Assembly (NCBI RefSeq): GCF_003390395.1
Contig: NZ_QUOV01000001.1
Location: forward strand, 4,092,001 to 4,156,000
Reading direction: 5' to 3'
Length of the DNA stretch: 64,000 nucleotides
Origin: Thalassotalea euphylliae
Lineage (GTDB): Bacteria; Pseudomonadota; Gammaproteobacteria; Enterobacterales; Alteromonadaceae
A program made the translations under genes and the position numbers. The first letter of the stretch is position 1. Each line of letters opens with the position of its first letter. Shown piece after piece: positions 37,648 through 46,017 of the stretch. The notes under the pieces are model-generated. The model was not told the origin of the DNA and did no database searches. It saw only the letters and a list, made by a program, of their open reading frames with translations.

Positions 37648-39675
37648 TCACGCACATGGTATGTTCAATATAAAGGTACTTCCCTTGTGTTCTTCACTCG
37701 TCACCGAAATTGTTCCACCTTGAGACTCAACAAATTGCTTCGCCTCAAACACGCCAATACCCATGCCAGCGTTACCTTTAGTTGTGTCGAAGGGCTTAAA
37801 CAAACGGTGCTTGATAAATGACTCACTCATACCTATGCCATTATCGCTAACAATGACCTCTACTTTATTATTTTTAGAAGCGATCTGCACTTTCACCCAA
37901 CCTTCATCGTCTGTCGCTTCCTGCGCGTTTTGCACGATGTGGTTTAAAACAGGGCTAAGCTCTTCATTTACTTCGATGTTTAATTCTCCATCAATTTGAA
38001 CGTCAACACTAGGTTTATTTATATTTCTTTGTGCGAGCACTTTATCGACCAAAGACGACAACAAAACATTTTGATTTCTATGTTCAGAATGTTGTTTATT
38101 ACGCAGTTGTTGAAGCACTTTATTAAGCCGCTCTGTGGCTGATAACACGGTTTCAAATACATCATCAACAAAAGCAGGGTTATCACGATGTTTCGAAACA
38201 TTGCTGTTGATCAAAGCTAGTTGGCCCTGAATATTCTTAAGATCATGTACCAAGAATGCCGACATTCGGTGAAAAGCTTCAAACTGTTTAGATTCGGCGA
38301 GCTTACTGTTCGCTTCATTCAACGAGATAAAATTGCTTAGCTGCTTAGTGACCGCAAACAGCAAGTCGCGATCTTCCCAATTGAGGAATGTTTGATTTTT
38401 GCCTCTAGCCAACATGAACAATCCCCATATTTCATTGTTATGAATTACAGGAATAATCAAATCAACATTGGCTTCCCGAAGTACAGTTAACTCAAGTGAT
38501 AACCCCTGATACGCATCCTCAACAAAAAGATACTCTTGCACATCGATGATCCAGCCAGACTGATGGCAAAAATCAGCAATAGTCATCAAATTTTCATGTA
38601 ACTGTTCATCAACTTGCATATCCATATTGATGGTACTGACTACTTTAAAGTGGTGATCCGCAGTTTTTTTAATTAAACAACCGCCAGGTGCATCGATCGA
38701 TGAACAAATAACTTTTAACGATGTTTGATAGCTGTCTTCACTTTCACTTGCTTCAATTTGCTCAATAGAGCGAAGCCACTCAATGCGATAGTCATACTTA
38801 TTGGCAAAAAAATGTTTGGTAATAAAAACTTTAACTTCACGACGTAGCTTCTCAGTTAGCAGCAAGGCTGCCAGTACAGCCATTCCAAGTGCCGCAAAAG
38901 AGATACTGAGCACATTGCCCCATTCACCACCAAACAATTTCAACGCGTAGCCTGCGAATGACAGCGTAAGTAAGTAGCCACCGGCGATTAATATCATTGA
39001 GCTGTAAAAAACGACTTCGCGCGAAACAAAAACATCAACAGACCAGTCTTTAATACGGCGAGCACTAACCAAGAAAAATGGCATACCTAGTGCAATAACA
39101 TACCCTCGTGCATACCAAAAATTAAAATCAAGCTGGTCGAGCATTGAGGCTTGCGCAAAGATAATAAAATCAACCACCGTAATTACGCCAAGCGAAATCA
39201 CTAATGGCCACAGCATCCATTTTTCTCGTGATTCGGCGTTACGATAAAGCTGCTCTAAGAGCACAATGACAAATAGATTTAAGACGAGAAATAATAAAAA
39301 GAGCGAGTTACTGCCGAGCTCTGTTTGATGAGCAAGAACCCAAGTAACTGCTGATAATACTATTAGACTCACTACATACTTGAGCAGCCAAGGCTGTTGA
39401 AGTAACTGTGACCATGCAGTTAACCTCGCACGAGCCGCAAACAAAAATATGATTAAGCTTAATAATTTAACATTTTCTGCAAGCAAAACCGGCTTCAGCG
39501 AGTTACTATAATAAACTTGAACAAAACCTGTGACGGTAGCAACCAAAGTAAAGAGTACGCTGCTGGCAATCAACACCGCGATGAGTGACTTCTTTCGAAT
39601 AACAATAAGTAAAAAGAAAAAGACTAAATAAGCAAGCGACGCCGCGCCATAGCCAGTAATAGCAACCCAATTCAT
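37648..39675 (-). CDS. prsK: Sensor histidine kinase PrsK, XrtA/PEP-CTERM system-associated
   Basis: Membrane sensor kinase of 675 residues. About eight to ten hydrophobic helices fill residues 1-275. A GAF-like domain (about 290-455) comes next, then the dimerisation/phosphoacceptor helix with His477 in AFLVHDLKNIQGQLAL. The ATPase domain has N box PVLNHIVQNAQEATDD, VSDNGIGMSE and GNAGMGIGVFEAKQF. The HDLKN-type H-box and polytopic N-terminus are typical of PrsK. Partner PrsR is encoded next. It is preceded by the nucleotidyltransferase gene with a 26-base gap. The signal sensed is unknown. Confidence 0.9.
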   Translation of the reverse strand: MNWVAITGYGAASLAYLVFFFLLIVIRKKSLIAVLIASSVLFTLVATVTGFVQVYYSNSLKPVLLAENVKLLSLIIFLFAARARLTAWSQLLQQPWLLKYVVSLIVLSAVTWVLAHQTELGSNSLFLLFLVLNLFVIVLLEQLYRNAESREKWMLWPLVISLGVITVVDFIIFAQASMLDQLDFNFWYARGYVIALGMPFFLVSARRIKDWSVDVFVSREVVFYSSMILIAGGYLLTLSFAGYALKLFGGEWGNVLSISFAALGMAVLAALLLTEKLRREVKVFITKHFFANKYDYRIEWLRSIEQIEASESEDSYQTSLKVICSSIDAPGGCLIKKTADHHFKVVSTINMDMQVDEQLHENLMTIADFCHQSGWIIDVQEYLFVEDAYQGLSLELTVLREANVDLIIPVIHNNEIWGLFMLARGKNQTFLNWEDRDLLFAVTKQLSNFISLNEANSKLAESKQFEAFHRMSAFLVHDLKNIQGQLALINSNVSKHRDNPAFVDDVFETVLSATERLNKVLQQLRNKQHSEHRNQNVLLSSLVDKVLAQRNINKPSVDVQIDGELNIEVNEELSPVLNHIVQNAQEATDDEGWVKVQIASKNNKVEVIVSDNGIGMSESFIKHRLFKPFDTTKGNAGMGIGVFEAKQFVESQGGTISVTSEEHKGSTFILNIPCA

Positions 39676-39701
39676 ATTAATCCCTATACGTTACAGGCTA
39701 A

Positions 39702-40802
39702 CTACAATGATATAGTTGCCTCATCTTTCTTCTTAAATACTCCAGCAAATGCTTTATATGTTAAGTGTGGCAGCAAGATATTAATCGGCATCTTTAACCA
39801 ATGAGAGCGCACAAATAAGCACAGTGACGCCCATTTGTATTTAGAGTTTTGCCTCACTTTTAGATCAGGGTTCAACACGGTAGTAAATGCGTTAACTATT
39901 CGATTAGCAATAGTTTTTGATGGCAACCCTGACTCTAGATTTTTCATAACGAATGCATCCACTTGAAATGAAAAAAAGGCTTGTTGCAACCTAAGAGAAT
40001 AATACAGAAGAAAGCTAACATTCAGCGCTTCAGCACGCTGACAAAGTCGCATTTGAAAATCATCATCTCTTTGTTGAAATTCAATTAGCATCAGATAGAT
40101 ATCATGAATATCACGAAAGCCATGATTAAACTCACCATCAAGTAACAAGTGAATTATGCTATGAAGTACTTTATCCTCATTACACAATGTGTTGGTGCTA
40201 TGCTTATTTTCGGTGTCAATTTCCAATAACTTATCTGAGTTAAATGAAACTCGGCTAACAATTGGTAATAAATGATGATGAAGGTCTAATGTCATACCAG
40301 TTTTGGTGTTCACCATCGGCGGTAGCTCATGCATCCAGTCTCGGTAGTACTTTTGGTCATGCTCATCAAGTGACTTGACTTGCCAACCATTCCAACCAAG
40401 TATTTCTTCTGCCGCTTTGAGCTCTTCCTTTTTAACAAATACATCGATATCTGAGAACAATCTACCTTCACTACAAGTGAGCTTTTCCAGCAGATACGCA
40501 CTGCCTTTTAAATAAACAGGTGTGATGCCTACCATACCTAACGTATTGTTAATTTTTTCAACCTCCCTTACCGCATCGTCGCGATGAGCAATGAAAACTT
40601 TATTTGCTGACTCAAAGTGCCATTTCATTTCATTCGGCACATGACAGAACAATTGTCGCTTAATAAGCATGGCATATACTCGAGCTAGCATGCCCGTATA
40701 ATAGCTTTGCTCAATCAATTGTTGCCACTGTTCAGGTCGCCAAGCTCCCACTTCAGTGGGAGTGCTAAGAAATTTAATCAGAGGAGTTATCTTTATACTC
40801 AT
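39702..40802 (-). CDS. Nucleotidyltransferase family protein of the HprK-related-A module
   Basis: Protein of 366 residues from the uncharacterised nucleotidyltransferase family found next to HprK-related kinases. The DNA-polymerase-beta-like core is readable: YLKGSAYLL at 97-105 and FSDIDVFV with Asp118 and Asp120 as metal ligands. A downstream acidic segment TLDLHHHLL probably adds the third carboxylate. The C-terminal half is helical. Its ATG overlaps the kinase stop by four bases (ATGA), so it is translationally coupled. It may transfer a nucleotide or nucleotide-linked group to a protein or small molecule; the target is unknown. Confidence 0.75.
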   Translation of the reverse strand: MSIKITPLIKFLSTPTEVGAWRPEQWQQLIEQSYYTGMLARVYAMLIKRQLFCHVPNEMKWHFESANKVFIAHRDDAVREVEKINNTLGMVGITPVYLKGSAYLLEKLTCSEGRLFSDIDVFVKKEELKAAEEILGWNGWQVKSLDEHDQKYYRDWMHELPPMVNTKTGMTLDLHHHLLPIVSRVSFNSDKLLEIDTENKHSTNTLCNEDKVLHSIIHLLLDGEFNHGFRDIHDIYLMLIEFQQRDDDFQMRLCQRAEALNVSFLLYYSLRLQQAFFSFQVDAFVMKNLESGLPSKTIANRIVNAFTTVLNPDLKVRQNSKYKWASLCLFVRSHWLKMPINILLPHLTYKAFAGVFKKKDEATISL

Positions 40803-41704
40803 TCCACCAAAGAGTCCATTACTCTAATCGCATACTCTAAATTACCGTCATAATGAAAACTAAAACATTCCACTTGGTCGTGGAGTTTGCCTAAGGCACA
40901 AAATCCATCGTTAGCTAACACATTATAATTGAAAGAATTCTCAGCTAGTCTCATAAAGCTCTCACCTTTAGAGAGTTCGTTTAGTCTATTTTCAATGTTA
41001 CGTTGAAACTTTGGGTAAACAACAATTGACGGAATCGCCAATTCACTTTTTGCTTTAAGGCTTTCAGAAGGAGCCCTGACATGGGCAACTGAGCCTTTTA
41101 TAGTATCTTTAACTACGGAAGAAAAAGGATCATTGCCAATATAAGATTTAATCAAATCAATAGACTGATTTTTTAGACTGATTGGTCTGGGGTTGGGGTG
41201 AATATATGAATCATTTATATTTACCATAGTGAGTTCATCAGATAATAAGCGCCAGCCGCCTAATTCGACCAAGGCTGCGCACAATGTGCTTTTTCCGGCT
41301 CCAGGACTGCCAGGAAGAATCAACGCCTTACCATTTTTTTCGACGACAGCGGCATGAATAATCAAATATCGGTGATCATGACTCGTCACACACCAATTCA
41401 GCCCCCATTCAAATAGCGGGAAGGCTTGGGCGCATGGTAATGGACTAAAAGGCTCTATTCCATTAAAGCTGAATTGAACTTGTGGCTTCAGAAGCCCACG
41501 AATACCTGACGATCGTTGCAAAGAAACATTAAAATCAACCATTCCATCAACAATGGCGGCATTGCGATAAAGCTTTTTAATACCTCGTGCAACACTTACT
41601 ATGTTAGACGAAAGTTTAACCGCGTAAGATCCTGCTTCGAATCTCAATCCAGCTGTTGTTAATTGACAAATTAACTCTTTCTCTGGTAAATCTTTGATAA
41701 TCAC
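40799..41704 (-). CDS. HprK-related kinase A
   Basis: Protein of 301 residues related to the C-terminal P-loop domain of HPr kinase/phosphorylase. Walker A PGSPGAGKST lies at 131-140, followed by GGWRLLSDELTMVN, which matches the HprK segment carrying the catalytic Asp-Glu. The usual HprK N-terminal domain is replaced by an unrelated region of about 110 residues. The start is GTG at 41704, overlapping the PqqD-like stop by four bases (GTGA). No HPr or PTS gene is nearby. It may phosphorylate the product of the neighbouring secreted-protein gene or a carrier, but this is not known. Confidence 0.8.
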   Translation of the reverse strand: MIIKDLPEKELICQLTTAGLRFEAGSYAVKLSSNIVSVARGIKKLYRNAAIVDGMVDFNVSLQRSSGIRGLLKPQVQFSFNGIEPFSPLPCAQAFPLFEWGLNWCVTSHDHRYLIIHAAVVEKNGKALILPGSPGAGKSTLCAALVELGGWRLLSDELTMVNINDSYIHPNPRPISLKNQSIDLIKSYIGNDPFSSVVKDTIKGSVAHVRAPSESLKAKSELAIPSIVVYPKFQRNIENRLNELSKGESFMRLAENSFNYNVLANDGFCALGKLHDQVECFSFHYDGNLEYAIRVMDSLVE

Positions 41705-41964
41705 TCAATACGCTCAATCAACTGCAATCGCTCCAGTGTATCAAGAGATTGTGACAAAGAATCCAGTTCAAACCTTTGATGATTTTCTAACGACATCAGT
41801 AACTGCTCTAGAGTCAACAAACGCTCATCTTCCAATGCAAAAAAAACCGCTGTTTCAATTGCTGGCAGCAATATAGTTTCTTTCGATAACGTATCAAATA
41901 ACACCAATTCAGGGGGACAAGCATATGATAAAAGCTGTCTATGCTTGGTTTTTGTAACTCTCAA
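41701..41964 (-). CDS. PqqD-like protein, HprK-related-A system
   Basis: Small protein of 87 residues with the PqqD winged-helix pattern: VLFDTLSKETILLPAIETAV followed by helices LTLEQLLMSLE and DTLERLQLIERI. PqqD domains bind leader peptides of ribosomally made, modified peptides, so it may present a substrate to the adjacent kinase or nucleotidyltransferase. The only usable start is TTG at 41964, 8 bases after the stop of the Tat-signal gene. The chain has no internal Met or GTG near its front. It overlaps the kinase gene by four bases. No radical SAM enzyme is in the window. Confidence 0.7.
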   Translation of the reverse strand: MRVTKTKHRQLLSYACPPELVLFDTLSKETILLPAIETAVFFALEDERLLTLEQLLMSLENHQRFELDSLSQSLDTLERLQLIERIE

Positions 41965-41972
41965 AATACTGA

Positions 41973-42644
41973 TTAATGGTATAACTGAGCAAAGAACTTT
42001 TGTAGATCGAGTGTATCTAAGTTCAACACAGCACCAGTTGTTGTTGTGTAGGTTTGTTGCATTGAAGTGTAAGCCATGTAGACACCACGAATATCAATGG
42101 CATTGATTTTACCGTCCCCGTTACCCCAATTATAGTAATTGGCATTAAGGAAATTAGAAATCATATGGAATTCTAAAGTGCCAGGGTTTTTTAATAATAC
42201 GTCGTGCAATGTATCTGAAGGGTCTACATACACACTAGGCGTTGCACCACTAAAGGCTTCCCATGCATAAAACAAAGTACCATCGGGATCGTCGGGATAT
42301 ATACCTTTCTTAGTATTGTAGCTTAACGAGCCAGCTTTTCGTGGATTAGGGTAAAAACCAGCCTTAATCCAATTATCTCTGCTGCCATCTTGGTTTCCAG
42401 TCTTGTAACCATTTTCTTTCCAACCACCAGGGCTGATTCCACCACAACCAACATTATGGCGAGCAACCCCCGAAGGATTAACAGATTGGAACCCGGAAAG
42501 GCTGCAAACGGCACCATAAGCTGGGCGACTAGCTAGCGTAATAGCCAAAGGCGTACCAATCACAGCCTTTTTGAAAAGGCTTCTACGCCCTTTCTGTTTC
42601 TGTGATGCTGAATTCACTTCCGCTGTAGACTTTTTAACGCTCAT
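41973..42644 (-). CDS. Tat-signal secreted protein heading the HprK/PqqD module; unknown function
   Basis: I do not recognise a named function. ATG at 42644 (223 residues) has GAGAAGG three bases upstream and is preferred over an in-frame TTG four codons earlier. The N-terminus has a twin-arginine motif GRRSLFKKA at residues 19-27, a weakly hydrophobic stretch, and likely cleavage after PAYGA (45). The mature part is Gly/Asn/Tyr/Trp-rich, with two cysteines (47, 67), GGISPGGWKENGY, and a calcium-loop-like segment WGNGDGKINAID at 173-184, resembling dockerin or EF-hand loops. It is first in an operon with PqqD-like, kinase and nucleotidyltransferase genes, so it may be their substrate. A sigma-54 promoter candidate precedes it. 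Confidence 0.75.
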   Translation of the reverse strand: MSVKKSTAEVNSASQKQKGRRSLFKKAVIGTPLAITLASRPAYGAVCSLSGFQSVNPSGVARHNVGCGGISPGGWKENGYKTGNQDGSRDNWIKAGFYPNPRKAGSLSYNTKKGIYPDDPDGTLFYAWEAFSGATPSVYVDPSDTLHDVLLKNPGTLEFHMISNFLNANYYNWGNGDGKINAIDIRGVYMAYTSMQQTYTTTTGAVLNLDTLDLQKFFAQLYH

Positions 42645-42706
42645 AAACCTTCTCAACTCTAAATGCCGCTAATGACTATTGGGGGCAACGACTTTTACAA
42701 AATTCA

Positions 42707-42723
42707 AGCAAAAAACAAACCAT
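42707..42723 (-). promoter_or_regulatory. Candidate sigma-54 (-24/-12) promoter for the Tat-protein/prsKR/EPS operon
   Basis: On the - strand the sequence reads ATGGTTTGTTTTTTGCT, with GG and GC at the sigma-54 spacing and TT before GC. It lies 63 bases upstream of the chosen start codon. The core closely matches the candidate before the PEP-CTERM gene. Confidence 0.68.
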
Positions 42724-42927
42724 GTCATGAATAACGCATAACTACAGCGCTTCAACAACTATAACGATTTTTAGAACCCCTAAATTGTCAAAATTACTGA
42801 CACTAAATGTAGTTAATTCACTGACTTTTAGTATAGTAATCTCATTAATAAGAGCTATCAATAAATAACATTTATTGCAGTAACCGCCTAGACACATGGC
42901 TTCATTATCTATACTATTTCGCCCGCT

Positions 42928-43004
<77 letters not shown>

Positions 43005-43223
43005 TCGCTCTATTATTCTCTTCTTGCTTAGCTTTCATAAATTCTTCAATGATTCCATTCGTCACTAACTCGTAAGTAAACCGTAAGCATTTGTTTAAAA
43101 AAACGTCACAGCTCTGACATAAATCACTTCTAGCATAGCCCCCGTAAGTTCGGTTATCGGAAATACGACACCAGCAAATTTACCGACAGCATTATTTTCC
43201 AACGGCATTGAGCAGGGCGCACT

Positions 43224-43994
43224 ATGAAGCAACATCATCGCACGGTTTGGTTATCTGATATTCACCTAGGCTGCAAAGATTGCAAAGCAGACTTGCTGCT
43301 CGATTTTCTTCAATATAACACCATGGACACACTCTACCTAGTGGGTGATATTGTTGATTTTTGGGCATTAAAGCGTCAGTTTATGTGGCCAGAAAGCCAC
43401 AACTGTTTGCTTCACGCCTTGTACCAAAAGTCACTTGATGGCACACATGTGGTCTATTTACCAGGCAACCACGACGAAATCATTAAGCCATATGCCAATA
43501 TGCTATTCGGCAAAATCGAAATTAAAAAACGCCTTGTGCACACTACAGCACAAGGTAAGCAACTATTGGTATTACACGGTGATGACTTTGATGGCGAAGT
43601 TTGTTTGGGTAAATGGCAAGCTTGGCTTGGCGACAAACTTTATGATGTGCTGCTCTGGCTAAACCGCAACCTCGATCATTGTCGCAGAATGCGTGGCTTT
43701 CATTATTGGTCGCTGGCCGCTTACATTAAAAAACGCATTAAAAAAGCAAACGAAGCCATCGCCCGCTATCGTGACGCAACACTTAAGGAAGTTGCCCGAA
43801 ATAATTTAGATGGCGTGGTATGTGGCCATATCCACCACCCCGAAATTGTTGAGCAAAATGGCTTGCTATATTGCAATGACGGTGACTGGATTGAAAGCTG
43901 CAGCGCCCTTACTGAAAATGCGTATGGAGAACTTAATTTATGCTACTGGACAACAATGCAACCTAAGCTGACCGTTGTCTCTATGGCGAGTTAA
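43224..43994 (+). CDS. UDP-2,3-diacylglucosamine diphosphatase-like metallophosphoesterase
   Basis: Calcineurin-like phosphoesterase of 256 residues. Metal-binding motifs appear in order: SDIHLGCKDC (8-17), GDIVDFW (42-48), GNHDE (about 82-86), LHGDDFDG and GHIHHPE. This set matches LpxH-like enzymes (UDP-2,3-diacylglucosamine diphosphatase, lipid A synthesis), although the subfamily with SDIHLG-CKDC is often a second paralogue rather than the main LpxH. It lies downstream of the tRNA and ends at a hairpin terminator. Substrate assignment is therefore tentative. Confidence 0.78.
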   Translation: MKQHHRTVWLSDIHLGCKDCKADLLLDFLQYNTMDTLYLVGDIVDFWALKRQFMWPESHNCLLHALYQKSLDGTHVVYLPGNHDEIIKPYANMLFGKIEIKKRLVHTTAQGKQLLVLHGDDFDGEVCLGKWQAWLGDKLYDVLLWLNRNLDHCRRMRGFHYWSLAAYIKKRIKKANEAIARYRDATLKEVARNNLDGVVCGHIHHPEIVEQNGLLYCNDGDWIESCSALTENAYGELNLCYWTTMQPKLTVVSMAS

Positions 43995-44018
43995 TCGTTG
44001 TGCTAAGAGTTTTAGCTG

Positions 44019-44039
44019 AGTGCTTGTTAAGCACTTTTT
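44019..44039 (+). terminator. Rho-independent terminator after the metallophosphoesterase
   Basis: Stem AGTGCTT/AAGCACT with loop GTT, followed directly by TTTT, 25 bases after the stop codon. Confidence 0.75.
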
Positions 44040-44181
44040 AGGCATAGCTAACAGCCCCTTTAGAGTCTCAATAACAATGGTCATAAAAGCATCATCTAGC
44101 TGTCACCTTTTATTCATCTGCTTCACTTAACGTGCACAAAAGCTTGCCACAGAGTGAGTATTTCAGGTGTAAGGAAAGAAT

Positions 44182-45897
44182 ATGTTTCGAGTTGATGATG
44201 TAGTTGCACAAAACCTACCCACACTTAATGATAAGCCTTGGTTAGCAAAACCCGTAAAAGCAGCCTTAAGAGGCTTGTTGCACGAAAAAGAGTTCTTAGA
44301 TTTCGAGCAAAGATATCCTCACCTCACCGGCTTAGATTTTGTTGAACAAGTGCTGAATATGTTCAATATCAGCTATTCAGTACGTGATTCAGAGCGTGAA
44401 AACATCCCCTCGACAGGACGAGTCGTTATCATAGCCAATCATCCTATTGGCTCGCTCGACGGCCTTGCACTGATCAAAATGGTTGCCGATATTCGCCGTG
44501 ACGTCAAAGTAATAGTTAACAGCTTGCTGATGAACATCAAACCGCTCAGCCCGATGTTATTACCTGTTAACAATATGGGCGGTAAAACTCCCAAAGAAAA
44601 CTTGCAAGCTATTCACGAGCACCTAGCGCAAGACAGCGCTATTATTGTGTTTCCAGCTGGCGAAGTGTCGCGTATTCGCCCAGCTGGTGTTAGAGATACC
44701 AGGTGGCACGCTGGCTTTCTAAAATTTGCACAAGCGGCGAAGGCTCCCATCGTACCTGTTTATATCAAGGCGAAAAATTCAGCGGCCTTTTATGGCGTTT
44801 CTATGATGTATAAACCGGCATCAACTTTGCTCCTAGTCAACGAAATGTTTAAACAACAGCAAAAAGACATCCCGATGCGCATTGGGAAGCAAATTCCATT
44901 TGATAGCTACCATGGTATGCCGCTTGATATTAAAACCAAAACGAAGCTGTTTAAGAAGCACTTATACCGTTTAAAAAATAATAAAGCCGATATATTTCAA
45001 ACACAAAGCGCGATCGCCCCGATTGAAGATAGAAAAGTGCTGAAAAAAGCCATTAAGCAATGTGAATACCTTGGCACCACTCAAGATGGCAAAGGAATCT
45101 ACTTACATCGCGCAGTTGAGAATGACCCGATCATGCGAGAAGTAGGTGTACTGCGTGAAATTGCCTTTCGTATGGTCGGCGAAGGTAGCAACTTACGACG
45201 TGATATCGACAAATACGACAGCCACTATTTCCACTTAATTTTGTGGGACAACGAGGAGCTAGAGATCGTCGGCGCCTATCGCCTAGCAGACACGCAAGCG
45301 GTACTTGATCAGCAAGGGTTATCCGGTTTATACACTCACTCGCTCTTTGAACTAACAGAACAAATGTCACCTTATTTAACACAAGGTTTAGAGCTTGGTC
45401 GCAGCTTTGTACAACCTAAGTACTGGGGTAAGCGCAGCCTAGATTATTTATGGTATGGCATCGGGGCTTTCTTGCAAAAGTACCCACATTATCGCTATTT
45501 GTTTGGGCCAGTAACCATGAGTAATGCACTGCCGCAATCGGCCAAAGAACTGCTAGTGTATTTCTATCAATTGTACTTTGGTGCAGACCGCGAGATCGCG
45601 CCGTCGCGATCTCCATTTACTTTAAACCAGCCAGCGATGGAACAGCTAAAGTCACAATTTGTCGGCGATGATTACAAAGCGGATTTCGCCAAACTTAAAC
45701 ACCTACTTGCTAATATGGGAACAAGCGTACCAACACTTTATAAACAATACAGTGAATTAACTGAAGCTGGCGGAGTGAAATTTATCGACTTTGGCGTCGA
45801 CAAAGACTTTAACGACTGTATTGATGGTTTAGTATTGCTAGATATCACTCAACTTAAACGAAAAAAACGCGAGCGCTATCTGGGTGAAAACGAATAA
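44182..45897 (+). CDS. Two-domain acyltransferase: PlsC-like plus OlsB/hemolysin-type GNAT
   Basis: Protein of 571 residues joining two acyl transfer modules. Residues about 60-280 form a lysophospholipid acyltransferase domain with NHPIGSLDG (86-94), FPAGEVSRIRP and APIVPVYIK. Residues about 310-560 match the GNAT-like family that includes OlsB: VLREIAFRMVGEGSN, DNEELEIVGAYRLADTQ and LELGRSFVQPKYWG. The architecture is that of OlsF-type bifunctional ornithine-lipid synthases, where one domain N-acylates ornithine and the other O-acylates the product. This is family knowledge; the substrate is not proven. It stands alone with GGAAAG before the ATG. Confidence 0.75.
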   Translation: MFRVDDVVAQNLPTLNDKPWLAKPVKAALRGLLHEKEFLDFEQRYPHLTGLDFVEQVLNMFNISYSVRDSERENIPSTGRVVIIANHPIGSLDGLALIKMVADIRRDVKVIVNSLLMNIKPLSPMLLPVNNMGGKTPKENLQAIHEHLAQDSAIIVFPAGEVSRIRPAGVRDTRWHAGFLKFAQAAKAPIVPVYIKAKNSAAFYGVSMMYKPASTLLLVNEMFKQQQKDIPMRIGKQIPFDSYHGMPLDIKTKTKLFKKHLYRLKNNKADIFQTQSAIAPIEDRKVLKKAIKQCEYLGTTQDGKGIYLHRAVENDPIMREVGVLREIAFRMVGEGSNLRRDIDKYDSHYFHLILWDNEELEIVGAYRLADTQAVLDQQGLSGLYTHSLFELTEQMSPYLTQGLELGRSFVQPKYWGKRSLDYLWYGIGAFLQKYPHYRYLFGPVTMSNALPQSAKELLVYFYQLYFGADREIAPSRSPFTLNQPAMEQLKSQFVGDDYKADFAKLKHLLANMGTSVPTLYKQYSELTEAGGVKFIDFGVDKDFNDCIDGLVLLDITQLKRKKRERYLGENE

Positions 45898-46017
45898 AGC
45901 GTCACAAAGGTTTACTTAATAACACCGATTGACTGGCAGTATTTAGGTGCAATTTAAGTGCTACCATAAAGCTGCCGTAAATCTTACACAACGTAAATAC
46001 AGTACACTTTTCGTCTA

